Assembly (NCBI GenBank): GCA_965227255.1
Contig: CBDDFS010000006.1
Location: forward strand, 186,001 to 250,000
Direction of reading: 5' to 3'
From: CBDDFS01 sp965227255
GTDB taxonomy: Bacteria; Bacteroidota; Bacteroidia; Flavobacteriales_E; Vicingaceae
Length of the DNA stretch: 64,000 bases
Within the stretch, counting starts at the first letter, position 1, and each line of letters starts with the position of its first letter. The position numbers and the translations under genes were made by a program. Below the pieces are notes generated by a model. The model made no database searches, was not told the origin of the DNA, and was given only the letters and a program-made list of their open reading frames with translations. This document shows, one piece after another, positions 35,927-46,084 of this stretch.

Positions 35927-38900
35927 ATGAAAAAGCTTTACACTCTTCTTACATTTCTCACAATCGGAGTATTCCTTTCGTTCGAAAGCTCGGCGCAGGT
36001 TAATATTTCGAATACCACGGATACAACCTGTACAAACACATTATTTGATACCGGCGGATCCGGTGCAGACTACAGTGCCAGTGAAGACATTACATTTGTC
36101 ATCAGTCCAACCGGCGTAAGTGCAATTACAATAAACATTGACTCTATCGGTCTTGGTACAGGAGATAGTCTGAGAATTTTCGACGGTGCCGACACCAATG
36201 CGACGCTACTTTTCACCGCCCTTGATACTACATCTTTTATTCCACCATCTATTCTATCCAGTGGTGGTAATCTTACCGTTCATTTTGCTTCTGACGCTAG
36301 TAATGAAAGTTACGGTTGGTCACTACAATGGTCTTCAACATTAACAACATCTCCTAGTGTGACCATCAGCGTTGCCGATACCGCGGTTTGTACCGGTGAT
36401 CTGGTTACATTCAGTGTAACTGACTCTACTGGTGGTGGCTTCGATCCGGTATTTGAATGGTTTCTGAACAGCTCAACTGTTGGTGGTGATTCTAACGTTT
36501 ATAACACAACTGGCCTCACAGATCTCGATACTGTTTGGGTTGAAATGACTCAATCGTCGTGCCCTCAAGACATCTACAAAGTGATCTCTTCAAAGCAGAT
36601 CATGACCGTTAATAATGTGGTAACTGGTTCAGTTTCTATTGCTGCCGATACCGTGGTTTGTTCTGCAGACTCAGTGGTTTTCACTGCTACACCAGTGAAT
36701 GGTGGTGGATCACCGACTTATGCATGGACTGTTAATGGAGTTTCAGTAGGAACAAATAGTGCGACATACGGCGGATTTATGGCCGACGGAGATAGCGTTC
36801 GAGTTGAAATGGCTTCAAGTATCGCTACTGGATGTATCATTGATTCAGTGTCGGCAGATTGGGTTACGATGGATGTGACAACCTCCGTTACAGCTTCCGT
36901 AGCATTATCGGCGAGTGACACCAACATCTGTGATGGAACGGTCGTGACTTTTACTGCCACTCCAACGAATGGAGGAACAACACCTGTTTACTCCTGGTTT
37001 GTCAATGGTGGTTCTGTGGGAATTGATAGTACAGGATATCTCGACAGTACATTGAATAATGGTGACATAGTGACTGTAACTATGGCCTCAGATATTGGCA
37101 CAGGTTGTCTGATAGACAGTATCTCTTCCGACAGCACTGAGATGGTGGTGACAGGAAATGTTACTGCAGACGTAAGTCTTTCTGTTGACGATCCTTCCGT
37201 ATGTGCGGGTATAACTCAGAACTTTACGGCAACTCCGTCGAACGGAGGAGGCTCTCCGACCTATAGCTGGAGAATAAATGGTGTGCCAATTGCCAACACG
37301 GGTGACACCTATGCAAGCTCCACATTGAGCGATGGCGACTTTGTAGCGGTGACCATGGCCTCTGATCTTGGAGGAGGTTGTTTACTTGATTCAATAACGA
37401 GCGATTCACTCGAAGTAAACATCAACCCCTATCCAACGGCTTCAATTTCTGGAAGTACCGATCTTACATGTGCCGGTGTATTAACAGGTACAGCCACGGG
37501 AAGTGCTACAGGTGGAACAGGATCATATTCTTATTTGTGGGATGACCCACTGACTCAAACAAGTGCAACGGCCACGGGCTTGGATTCACTGACATATTCT
37601 GTAATTATTACGGATGACAGTTCATGTTCTGATACGGCTTTTGTGACCCTCTCATCTCCTTCACAACTTGATATTTCTTTCTCTGTAACTAACGTATCTG
37701 GATTTGGGCAAAGTGATGGTGCCGTCACTGCAACAGCCAGCGGTGGTGTTTTTATAGATAATCCAGGTCCAAGTAATGATGGATATAATCACATGTGGAG
37801 CAACAATGTGAATTCGTCAGGTCCAAAATTTGTTCATTCTATCACAAGTTTGTCCGCTGGTTCTTATACAGATACCATCACAGACGACAATGGTTGTATT
37901 CATTTTGAAACCGCCATTGTAAGTCAACCAGATCTGTTGAATCCGGGACAAATCAGTATTGGAGGTGTTACATCAAAAACAGTTTGTTTTGATTCAGTTC
38001 CGGGTCTGCTTGAAAACGACAGTATAGCATCAGGAGGAAAAGGGCAATTGGAATATTTGTGGCAACAATCAACGGATTTGCTCAATTGGGCAAATTTACC
38101 GGCTTCAGATACTATAGATTACTACTTTGGAGATACTCTGACAGAGATCACATTTGTAAGACGTGCAGTTGCAGATTCAACAGGAGATTCATCCTATTCA
38201 AACATCCTCTTTCTGAATTATATTGCTCCAACCGTATTGAATGTTAATGGACTTAATTCAAGTTATTGTACAGGAGAAGCACCTGTGGTTATTTTTGGTT
38301 CGCCTAGTGCGCCAGGTACTGGTTGGTTCACACCAACCGCTTTCCTTGATTCGGCTGGAAACCTTGATCCTGCCCTCGGTGACACAAGTATGCCAAATAC
38401 AGTTACCTACAATTATACCGATGTCTATGGTTGCGCAAATGAGCAAGATTATTTCACAACCGTTTATTGGACGGATACAGGATCTATCTGGCTGGATTCA
38501 AATCAGATCGTATTCAGTCCGAACGAAGGTCCCGTTAAATTAAATAGCACCTATCCAGGAGGTACTTTCTCCGGACCGGGTGTATCGCAAGTTGGTTTGG
38601 ATTATTTCTTCACAGCATCATCTATACCAGGACCCTATGATATCAGTTTTACTTATACAAATGCCGATGGATGTGTTTCATATGATACCATTAATGTCAT
38701 TGTTCAGCTCAGTACCATCAGGATGTATTCAAGTAAAAAAGATACAGGAATTTGGGGCGGATGTTATCACAACAACTTGGAGTACATATATGCTGTCATT
38801 CCCTCTGGGTCAACAGTGCATAGATTCAGATGGTATTCTTATTATTTCAATGGGACAACAAACAAATTCAATGTTCCGGGTAATCTGGCCTTTACGGATA

Positions 38901-41900
38901 CATCTGTAAATGGTGATACAATATTCTGGGCATATGACCCTAAAAATTTCTTGCCGGCTGGTGGAAGTCCGAAATATGATTCGGTACAACCCACACCCGC
39001 AGGTGCTACCAAGTTGACGATTGTATTCCAATATTACCTCACCACGGATTCATTCTCTATACGAAGTTTGTTTGAACCCAACTTTGATCTCGTAAACCTG
39101 ACACAGGTTAAGATAAACCCGAACATTGGTAATTCAAACGGAACTTCCGGTAATCCCCTTCAATATTGTGAAAGTTTGACCAATGTGAATTTTGGATCAT
39201 CAACATTCCCAATTACAGGACGGAACTTTACTTATGAATTTGATCCTCTACCCGGTTTAACAGACAATGGTGATGGAACAGCCAGTTTCGATCCAAGTGC
39301 TATGGGCCCAGAAGATACGGTTCTCACATTTACATATATAGACGACCTTACTGGGTGTGCCGTTGACACGACATATCAAATGACGGTAGATTCCTTACCT
39401 CAATTGAGTATCAATACCATACCAGATTCTGGTTGTGCCAATGATCCGGTTATAAACTTTACAGGTTCTCCCTATGTTGCGAGCAAAGGATTCTTTACTT
39501 CCCCAACAGGTGGAATACTCAATTTGAATCAGACCGGAGCAAGTGCTTCTATCACGCCTGGTCCGGCCAATGACAATTTGACACATGGTATATCATATTT
39601 CTATACCGACGCAAATGGCTGTAGCGACACTTTAACAGATTCGATTAAGATCAATCCTATACCGAATCTCGCCATTCGAAGAACAGGCTTTACGCTGCCT
39701 TCCGACTCTCTTGTGCATTGCTTAAATGATGTTGCTGATTATGATAAACTTATCAATGGAATCCTAGATACCAACAGCATGGCCACGTTGATTGGAACGG
39801 GCTTTAATGATTCACTTGGCAATGAATACACAGCAAGTTCAACGGGATATCATACAATAACTTATTCTTCAACAGCCGCAAACGGTTGTTCAAACAATCA
39901 GGATACCATTATTCATGTGAGACCATTGGCAAATGCAGCATTCGGATTGTCTGCATACACTGTTTGTGATAATCCTGGTGATTCCGTTACAATGACAGCA
40001 GGTTTCAGCGGTGGACTGAACCAAAAATGGTATTTCCATGGCGATTCAGCTACGGGAAGCACGGCCAAATTTGACATTGCCTCGGGAAATTCCGGTATGT
40101 ATAACTTGATTCAGTTTGTTACCGATGATGGTTCAATCTGGGGTTGCGAGAATTCTCAGGTCGATTCTCTATTCATCAATGCTCTTCCGGGACCTTCATA
40201 TACTTACTTGAATCCGGATAATTGTGTTAATCAGGGAACCGACTCATTGGTAGTTGATCTAGCCAGTGTTGGTGCAAGTTATTTCAGATCATATCATTAC
40301 GTATTGGGCAGCAAAGTTTTTAATAGTCTACTCGATTCGACTGCCCTTTCTGGCGGTACGAATTCAATAACATATACTCCGTTTGACGTAATCCCCGGTA
40401 ACAATACCGATGTGATTTATGTGGAATATGTACATAAAGACGGGAATGCTTGTGAAAATGACCTGATTGATTCAATTTATATCAGGGAGCTGCCAGTGTT
40501 GACAATCAATACAGCTCGAGATAAAATGTGTTCCTTGAATGATTCTATTGCTCTGGTCGGACTCGTGAATGGCAATCCTTTGCAACCGGGAGGATTCTTT
40601 ACGGGTTCTGCTTTTGGAAATAGTTATGTTTCTTCTGATACAACACTTAGTCAGGGATATTACGGTCCGGTGCCAATAGACAGCTTTATCGCTGATTCTG
40701 TTTATTTCCAATACACTGATGTATTCGGATGTTACAATGACACATTTAAGACCTTGAACGTGAGACAACTTCCGCCATCCGCATTTAGCGTTTTACCTTC
40801 CGGCAATCCACAGGGTGACCACATTTGTCCTGACGGAAATAGCGCAATGAATGCTGATTTCAATACGATCAATTGTCCATTCTGTCCGGCAATATGGCCA
40901 AATGTTGATGAAACATGGGAAGTGAAAGTTGGCGGTACTTCCACGCAACTAAATACGGATGCTATTTTCGAACCGAAAGAGGATCCCCATGTTGTGGGTG
41001 CTTACAATTGGATTATTCATACCCTGGTTGATAATGATGTCACCCCTGGTTGTATATCCATTGATTCAGCACAGGTATTTGTCGATTCTTTCCCTGATCC
41101 GCAGGTATGGATTGACACCATGGCGAATTTATCCGGACCGAATTCTGTTGTTTGTTCAAATGATGGAGATCTCCTAGTCAAATTTGATCCACCTTCTTCT
41201 GCTATTGGCATTGAATCGGAATTATCAAGTAATACAATGTACGGTGGCTTCCTGAATGTTATTCCAGTTGGTTCGGATTCACTGGTCCTTTCTACAACGG
41301 GATTAACAACGGCACCATCATCTCCTTTCTTGGTAACATATCAGTATTATTATAAGTACACCGAATCAGCAACTAATTGTACTTATATAGATACTGCAGA
41401 ATTTGAGCTCAAAACATCACCTTCAATGTCTTACGTTTTGCCTGCAACGAAGGTTTATTGTCCAAATGATGCAGCGGCGAGCATAGAATTGTTTGTATTT
41501 AACAACAGTGGACTCGTAAGCTCGGGTACAAATACATTTATGGGTTTGGGAATTGACACTGTACAAGTTGGTGGTCAAGTAGATTTCTTCCCGGATTCAT
41601 TCCCAGATTTTTCAAAATCTAGTCCTGTTTGGTTATGGACACATGAAGACCAGGACAATTGTTTGGACACTTTGAGCATTTCCGGAATCACAATAAACAA
41701 CATCCCGGAATTACGGTTCACAAGCACACCAGATTCGGTTTGTAAGGATGCAAACAGTATCAAGCTATATCCTCAATACATGGATACAACTACCGGTTTG
41801 TGGGCAAATTACACGGCATTTTCGGGAGATAATTCTGATCCGAATGATATTTACATCGAGTTTGGTAGAGATACTCTCTCGAATGGAGATATTGAATATA

Positions 41901-44413
41901 GTCCTTCTGCTACCGGAGGTGCTACTTCCGACAGATATTTCCCTTCAACTGACTCCAAATTTGGTCAGGATGCGGTCATGACTCTTATTCAATTCACTGG
42001 TTCTTATCCAGACGGAACAGGTATAGGTAAGAGTGGATGTCAAGCAAGTGTCTTTGACTCTATTGCAACAAGAGCTAAGCCCATTGCTGACTTTTTCCTT
42101 GCAGGGCAATGTTCAAAATACGCCCCGGTAATGAGAGGAGACAGCTCTTCAATAAATACCGTATTTGACAACAAAGATTTCATTGACAGGTATATATGGA
42201 CCGTAGATAATGTGACAGCAACAGGTCCATTAAATGAGCAAATGATCTATGTTCATGACACAACATTGTCTGTTGGTTTACATAATTTCGAACTAAGCGT
42301 CATTTCGAAATATGGATGTTCTTCTGATCCACTTCCGAAGTCATACACCTTCGTAGAATCTCCGGATGCCAATTTTGAATGGAATATGGATGGAGAATGT
42401 CTGAACAATGAAGTAACGTTCAAGTCCACTTCAACAATTCCAACAGGTGCGGATGTAGTTTATAACTGGTACTTCGGAGATGGCATGGCAAGCGATACCA
42501 ATGTTGCTGACAGTATTCTTACCACAACATATACCTATCCGATGGCTCAGGCCTATAATGTGCTATTGGAAGTAAATGATAAGGGAAATTGTCTTGATTC
42601 AATACAAAAGACAATTTACATCAGAGATTGGGTAGATGCTGATGATTACCCATACATTGATACTTTCGAAACAGCTTATTCAGGCTGGGCAGCATGGAGA
42701 GAAGATGAAAACCTCAAAGAGGCCATTCTTGATCACAATCCATCATGGTTTAAATGGGGAGTGAGACCAGAGTATGAGGATTCAATTCAAATTGGAATAG
42801 ATACTCTTGGTAATCCCATATATCATCCCGATAGTGTTAGAAATAACATATTCTCCAGACCTGGTGATAACGGATGGTATCTCGACTACCACTTTGAAGA
42901 AATTCTGAGTAGTACAGGACAGGTTGATTCGTTGGTATTCAGATATGATAATGCCATGCAGACTTCTGTAATTGGTCCATGTTTCGACCTTACAAGCACC
43001 GAAAAACCGATGGTGGTCATGAATTCAATTCATAATACTGAAGGAAGTGACGGTGTAGTGGTGCAGTACACAACTGATGTTGGAGTACCATTGGCTGAAG
43101 CTACTTGGACGAACGTAGGTGAATTCCGCACGGATGCTCAGAACAATCAGATTGAAACCGGTATACGCTGGTATAATAAAGAGAACATTTTTGGCGCACC
43201 GGGTAACCAAACTGATGCACAAGGTAAAATCGGGTTTACGGATCTATCAAATCCTGACAGTGTTAACATCAACAATATTGTCCCCACCTGGTATGAATCA
43301 AGGAATGATATCAATGATGTGAAAGATGAGTCCTATGTGCGATTCAGAGTTGCATTCGGATCTAATGCTGATGCCAAAGGGGAAGGTTATATCTTTGATG
43401 ACTTTGCTATCAGAGAGAGAAAGAAGAACATCGTCTTTGAGACCTTTACAAATTTGACTCAGGATGATACTGCGGCCATGGCTAAACATTCTAAGATCGT
43501 TGAAAATAGTTTGGACATACTGGACATTCAATATCACACAGCATTCCCTAAAGCAGATCCGATCAACCAGGATAATTCGTCAGACCCTGGTGCGCGATCA
43601 CTCTATTACGGAATTTCTGATGTGTCATATCTGCAGGGAGAAGGAAATCAATTCTCTGATATGGTAGAGAAAAACAGTTATGGATCATTTACATTGAAGG
43701 CAAGAGCTCTCGAAGATCCTAAATTCAACGTGCACATGGTTTATAACCGTACTTCGAAAGATGTGACAGTATATATTGAATGCAACGGAGAAGAATTCCT
43801 GGGAGTAGGAGTAGATGTAACTGTTCAGATTGCCTTACTCGAAAAAACAGTGGTGATGCCAACAGGTACAAATGTTGATCCGGCCTGGTTAGATCCTGAT
43901 TATATATATCCTCTGCAAAATACGTTGAGAAAACTGATACCAAATGCGTCAGGTACGAATTTCAATGGTATGATCAAAGGAAGTATAGACTCAGTGACTT
44001 ACACTGTTCCAACTGGGAATTTTGCCGGTGACTTTGACGACAACATGAAAATTGTTGCCTTTGTCCAGAATAGAAAAACGAAGGAAATCTATCAGGCAAA
44101 CTGGGTAGACTTTGACAACAATATGACAGGAGATAAAGAATATGCTGAAATTGTTGAAAATGGAGTTGAGTATAGCCTATATCCAAACCCAACAAACGGA
44201 TATACTACGATGGATTTCAGTGAGCAACTTGAAAACAACTATCAACTGACAATTTACAATCAACTGGGAGCTGTGGTTCATCAGGAAGTAATTCCTGCCG
44301 GAACTCAAAGACACAGTTTTGACATAGATGGTTTGAAAGCGGGTATGTATTTCGTAATGCTCAACGACGGAACACAGGAAGTAGCTATCAAGAAGTTGAT
44401 GTTGACTCAATAA
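35927..44413 (+). CDS. giant T9SS-exported multidomain surface protein
   Basis: 2828 residues from the ATG at 35927, which opens a signal peptide (MKKLYTLLTFLTIGVFLSFESSA before QV); an upstream in-frame TTG adds nothing credible. Domains in order: a CUB-like domain (about 30-145); four Ig/PKD-like modules of about 90 residues, with strongly similar nucleotide sequence (36350-37430); two SprB-type repeats (about 505-670); a very long Ig-like, Thr/Ser/Asp-rich central part; a PKD domain with WYFGDGMAS (about 2145-2230); a jelly-roll/MAM-like part; an Omp28-like thioredoxin-fold domain lacking the Cys pair (ETFTNLTQDD, IQYHTAFP; about 2505-2690); and a type A T9SS sorting domain (YPNPTNGY ... 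YFVMLNDG ... KKLMLTQ). Likely surface adhesin; this is inference from composition. Confidence 0.85.
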   Translation: MKKLYTLLTFLTIGVFLSFESSAQVNISNTTDTTCTNTLFDTGGSGADYSASEDITFVISPTGVSAITINIDSIGLGTGDSLRIFDGADTNATLLFTALDTTSFIPPSILSSGGNLTVHFASDASNESYGWSLQWSSTLTTSPSVTISVADTAVCTGDLVTFSVTDSTGGGFDPVFEWFLNSSTVGGDSNVYNTTGLTDLDTVWVEMTQSSCPQDIYKVISSKQIMTVNNVVTGSVSIAADTVVCSADSVVFTATPVNGGGSPTYAWTVNGVSVGTNSATYGGFMADGDSVRVEMASSIATGCIIDSVSADWVTMDVTTSVTASVALSASDTNICDGTVVTFTATPTNGGTTPVYSWFVNGGSVGIDSTGYLDSTLNNGDIVTVTMASDIGTGCLIDSISSDSTEMVVTGNVTADVSLSVDDPSVCAGITQNFTATPSNGGGSPTYSWRINGVPIANTGDTYASSTLSDGDFVAVTMASDLGGGCLLDSITSDSLEVNINPYPTASISGSTDLTCAGVLTGTATGSATGGTGSYSYLWDDPLTQTSATATGLDSLTYSVIITDDSSCSDTAFVTLSSPSQLDISFSVTNVSGFGQSDGAVTATASGGVFIDNPGPSNDGYNHMWSNNVNSSGPKFVHSITSLSAGSYTDTITDDNGCIHFETAIVSQPDLLNPGQISIGGVTSKTVCFDSVPGLLENDSIASGGKGQLEYLWQQSTDLLNWANLPASDTIDYYFGDTLTEITFVRRAVADSTGDSSYSNILFLNYIAPTVLNVNGLNSSYCTGEAPVVIFGSPSAPGTGWFTPTAFLDSAGNLDPALGDTSMPNTVTYNYTDVYGCANEQDYFTTVYWTDTGSIWLDSNQIVFSPNEGPVKLNSTYPGGTFSGPGVSQVGLDYFFTASSIPGPYDISFTYTNADGCVSYDTINVIVQLSTIRMYSSKKDTGIWGGCYHNNLEYIYAVIPSGSTVHRFRWYSYYFNGTTNKFNVPGNLAFTDTSVNGDTIFWAYDPKNFLPAGGSPKYDSVQPTPAGATKLTIVFQYYLTTDSFSIRSLFEPNFDLVNLTQVKINPNIGNSNGTSGNPLQYCESLTNVNFGSSTFPITGRNFTYEFDPLPGLTDNGDGTASFDPSAMGPEDTVLTFTYIDDLTGCAVDTTYQMTVDSLPQLSINTIPDSGCANDPVINFTGSPYVASKGFFTSPTGGILNLNQTGASASITPGPANDNLTHGISYFYTDANGCSDTLTDSIKINPIPNLAIRRTGFTLPSDSLVHCLNDVADYDKLINGILDTNSMATLIGTGFNDSLGNEYTASSTGYHTITYSSTAANGCSNNQDTIIHVRPLANAAFGLSAYTVCDNPGDSVTMTAGFSGGLNQKWYFHGDSATGSTAKFDIASGNSGMYNLIQFVTDDGSIWGCENSQVDSLFINALPGPSYTYLNPDNCVNQGTDSLVVDLASVGASYFRSYHYVLGSKVFNSLLDSTALSGGTNSITYTPFDVIPGNNTDVIYVEYVHKDGNACENDLIDSIYIRELPVLTINTARDKMCSLNDSIALVGLVNGNPLQPGGFFTGSAFGNSYVSSDTTLSQGYYGPVPIDSFIADSVYFQYTDVFGCYNDTFKTLNVRQLPPSAFSVLPSGNPQGDHICPDGNSAMNADFNTINCPFCPAIWPNVDETWEVKVGGTSTQLNTDAIFEPKEDPHVVGAYNWIIHTLVDNDVTPGCISIDSAQVFVDSFPDPQVWIDTMANLSGPNSVVCSNDGDLLVKFDPPSSAIGIESELSSNTMYGGFLNVIPVGSDSLVLSTTGLTTAPSSPFLVTYQYYYKYTESATNCTYIDTAEFELKTSPSMSYVLPATKVYCPNDAAASIELFVFNNSGLVSSGTNTFMGLGIDTVQVGGQVDFFPDSFPDFSKSSPVWLWTHEDQDNCLDTLSISGITINNIPELRFTSTPDSVCKDANSIKLYPQYMDTTTGLWANYTAFSGDNSDPNDIYIEFGRDTLSNGDIEYSPSATGGATSDRYFPSTDSKFGQDAVMTLIQFTGSYPDGTGIGKSGCQASVFDSIATRAKPIADFFLAGQCSKYAPVMRGDSSSINTVFDNKDFIDRYIWTVDNVTATGPLNEQMIYVHDTTLSVGLHNFELSVISKYGCSSDPLPKSYTFVESPDANFEWNMDGECLNNEVTFKSTSTIPTGADVVYNWYFGDGMASDTNVADSILTTTYTYPMAQAYNVLLEVNDKGNCLDSIQKTIYIRDWVDADDYPYIDTFETAYSGWAAWREDENLKEAILDHNPSWFKWGVRPEYEDSIQIGIDTLGNPIYHPDSVRNNIFSRPGDNGWYLDYHFEEILSSTGQVDSLVFRYDNAMQTSVIGPCFDLTSTEKPMVVMNSIHNTEGSDGVVVQYTTDVGVPLAEATWTNVGEFRTDAQNNQIETGIRWYNKENIFGAPGNQTDAQGKIGFTDLSNPDSVNINNIVPTWYESRNDINDVKDESYVRFRVAFGSNADAKGEGYIFDDFAIRERKKNIVFETFTNLTQDDTAAMAKHSKIVENSLDILDIQYHTAFPKADPINQDNSSDPGARSLYYGISDVSYLQGEGNQFSDMVEKNSYGSFTLKARALEDPKFNVHMVYNRTSKDVTVYIECNGEEFLGVGVDVTVQIALLEKTVVMPTGTNVDPAWLDPDYIYPLQNTLRKLIPNASGTNFNGMIKGSIDSVTYTVPTGNFAGDFDDNMKIVAFVQNRKTKEIYQANWVDFDNNMTGDKEYAEIVENGVEYSLYPNPTNGYTTMDFSEQLENNYQLTIYNQLGAVVHQEVIPAGTQRHSFDIDGLKAGMYFVMLNDGTQEVAIKKLMLTQ
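36350..37430 (+). repeat. in-frame tandem repeats of about 270 bp in the giant adhesin
   Basis: Four consecutive modules begin near 36360, 36630, 36890 and 37160, each with the pattern ADTxVCxxDxVxFTATPxNGGxxPxYxWxxN and a later VxMASxxxxGCxxDS. Modules 2-4 are the closest. The period is about 90 residues. Intragenic repeats like these favour length variation by recombination. Confidence 0.75.
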
Positions 44414-44458
44414 AGTTATTCAGTCGTCTGTCAACAGTCGACAGAAAATTTAGAAAAG

Positions 44459-44495
44459 AGCCTTGTCCGCCTCAGGTGGATGGGGCTTTTTTTTT
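44459..44495 (+). terminator. rho-independent terminator after the giant adhesin gene
   Basis: AGCCTTGTCCGCC / GGTGGATGGGGCT, a 13-bp stem including several G-T pairs, a TCA loop, followed by a run of at least eight T. Confidence 0.8.
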
Positions 44496-44530
44496 AATGG
44501 TAAATGGTGAATTATAAATTATAAATGATA

Positions 44531-44750
44531 TTCACCGATCCGCTAGTAGAATTTGTTAAATGGTTAATTGGTTAATTGACGAATTGAATCATCCATAAAC
44601 AAACCGATTAGCCGGTTCACCGATTCGCCGGGAGAATTTGTTAAATGGTTAACTGGTTAATTGACGAATTGAATCATCCATAAACAAACCGATTAGCCAG
44701 TTCACCGATTGGCCGGGAGAATTTGTTAAATGGTTAATTGATTAATTGAG
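44531..44750. repeat. 85-bp tandem repeat, about 2.6 copies
   Basis: Copies start at 44531, 44616 and 44701, each with TTCACCGAT. Copies 1 and 2 are about 79 of 85 identical; copy 3 follows for about 50 bp and then diverges. The unit contains GGTTAATTGGTTAATTG, a relative of the octamer repeats seen elsewhere in the window. The spacing and lack of palindromic short repeats exclude CRISPR. Confidence 0.85.
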
Positions 44751-44787
44751 TCAATAAACTAACCAATCTGCTTAAATATAGCGTATC

Positions 44788-45549
44788 CTATTCTTCAGAT
44801 GAAATAGATGCCTTCAGGTATTCCCGGTTCATCCTTGCGATATTCTCAAGAGATATCTCTTTTGGACACTCGACTTCGCAGGCACCCGTGTTAGTACAGT
44901 TACCAAATCCTTCGAGATCCATCTGATGAACCATATTCTCAACCCTTTTCGCGGCTTCAACCTTACCTTGTGGCAGGAGAGCAAATTGTGAAACTTTAGC
45001 TGATACGAACAACATGGCAGAGGCATTTTTACATGAGGCAACACATGCACCACAACCAATACAGGTTGCCGCATCAAATGCTCTGTCGGCATCAAATTTC
45101 GGAACCGGAATGGCATTGGCATCAATGGTATTCCCGGAAGTATTAACCGATACAAATCCACCGGCTGACATGATTCTATCGAAACTGCTTCTGTCTACAA
45201 CCAGGTCTTTGATCACGGGAAATGCTTTCGCCCTCCATGGCTCAATGTAGATGGTGTCTCCATCTTTAAACGACCTCATATGCAATTGACAAGTAGTAAT
45301 CGCTCTGCTTGGTCCATGTGCCTCACCATTAATATAAAGTGAACACGAACCGCAAATACCTTCTCTGCAATCATGATCAAATGCAATAGGTTCTTCACCT
45401 TTATTGATCAGTTCCTCATTTAATACATCGAGCATTTCCAGAAATGATTGGTCAGGTGAAATATCGCTCACCTTGTAATCAACCATTTTACCCTTATCGT
45501 CTTTGTTTTTTTGCCTCCAGATCTTAAGTGTTAAATCCATTTCGTTCAA
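44788..45549 (-). CDS. sdhB: succinate dehydrogenase/fumarate reductase iron-sulfur subunit
   Basis: 253 residues. Electron-transfer subunit of complex II. The 2Fe-2S site is CREGICGSC with a later CQLHM; the 4Fe-4S motif is CIGCGACVASC, and the last cluster is seen as CTNTGACEVECP, in which one position departs from the textbook CxxCxxC spacing as in other Bacteroidota-type B subunits. It is separated from sdhA by an inserted four-helix-bundle gene whose stop is 8 bp before the sdhB start. Confidence 0.95.
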   Translation of the reverse strand: MNEMDLTLKIWRQKNKDDKGKMVDYKVSDISPDQSFLEMLDVLNEELINKGEEPIAFDHDCREGICGSCSLYINGEAHGPSRAITTCQLHMRSFKDGDTIYIEPWRAKAFPVIKDLVVDRSSFDRIMSAGGFVSVNTSGNTIDANAIPVPKFDADRAFDAATCIGCGACVASCKNASAMLFVSAKVSQFALLPQGKVEAAKRVENMVHQMDLEGFGNCTNTGACEVECPKEISLENIARMNREYLKASISSEE

Positions 45550-45557
45550 TATTTAAA

Positions 45558-46043
45558 CTATTTCTTGTTATAAGAATCTCCTGTATTTGTAACCTTTGGT
45601 GATTGGTTCTTAGTTCTTGGTGATTGGATATTTACTAGAATATTCTCGTATTCTTCTATATCCTCCTCAACAACATACTTTTTCTTTCCGAGCGAAGAAA
45701 TGTAAGCATTGAGCATCCTGCCCTCTATTTGAATTTTATCAAGAAGCAGGTCACAGTCATTCTTTTTTATCAATCCAGTTCTCTCTGCTATTATTGCTTG
45801 TGTTTCAAGTTCGTAAAGTGAGCCACGAGAAATTCTAAGAAAATTAATAAAGCTCTTTGTTAATTCCCTACCCCATCCTTCCGCTATATTCGATGCCACA
45901 GATACAGATGATCTCCTCATTTGTGTTATAATTCCGAACTTTTCAGAATTGTCCATATTTTCAGTGATAGAGTATACCGTTTCAGCGATTTCAATTGACT
46001 TTTGCCAAACTCGAAGGTCTTTATATGTCTTTATTTCACTCAT
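45558..46043 (-). CDS. four-helix-bundle (S23/IVP-type) protein inside the sdh operon
   Basis: 161 residues of the 23S rRNA intervening-sequence protein family (four helix bundle, S23): YKDLRVWQKSIEIAETVYSITENM, QMRRSSVSVASNIAEGWGRELTKSFINFLRISRGSLYELETQ. These proteins form pentameric barrels in known structures; their role outside rRNA introns is not established. The residues QSPRTKNQSPK near the C-terminus (about 141-151) are encoded by the repeat TTGGTGATTGG at 45596-45627, so the gene's end coincides with a repeat. It interrupts sdhA-sdhB in the same orientation. Compare the copy at 54645. Confidence 0.88.
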   Translation of the reverse strand: MSEIKTYKDLRVWQKSIEIAETVYSITENMDNSEKFGIITQMRRSSVSVASNIAEGWGRELTKSFINFLRISRGSLYELETQAIIAERTGLIKKNDCDLLLDKIQIEGRMLNAYISSLGKKKYVVEEDIEEYENILVNIQSPRTKNQSPKVTNTGDSYNKK

Positions 46044-46084
46044 ATGCTTAAAGTGCTAATCACTATTCACTAGTCACCAATCAC
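45596..46084. repeat. candidate cassette bounded by GTGATTGGT inverted repeats
   Basis: TTGGTGATTGG occurs twice at the left (45596-45606 and 45617-45627) and its inverse ACCAATCAC once at the right (46076-46084), with the four-helix-bundle gene between. The right repeat overlaps the sdhA stop codon and the left lies in the four-helix gene's 3' end. Mobility is inferred from this arrangement and from the similar one at 54543-55048. Confidence 0.45.

Larger units (their letters stand above)
44414..44787. other. 374-bp convergent intergenic region
   Basis: No gene. It contains the adhesin terminator (44459-44495), a small hairpin CTGTC-N7-GACAG (44428-44444), and 2.6 copies of an 85-bp tandem repeat (44531-44750). 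Confidence 0.7.

Noticed and set aside
44428..44444. CTGTC-N7-GACAG as a second groS-type activator site
   Set aside because: Arm length and spacing differ from the groS repeat and it lies downstream of the adhesin gene with no promoter next to it.
44531..44750. CRISPR-like array
   Set aside because: The unit is 85 bp with no short conserved repeat and unique spacer pattern, and no cas genes are present.
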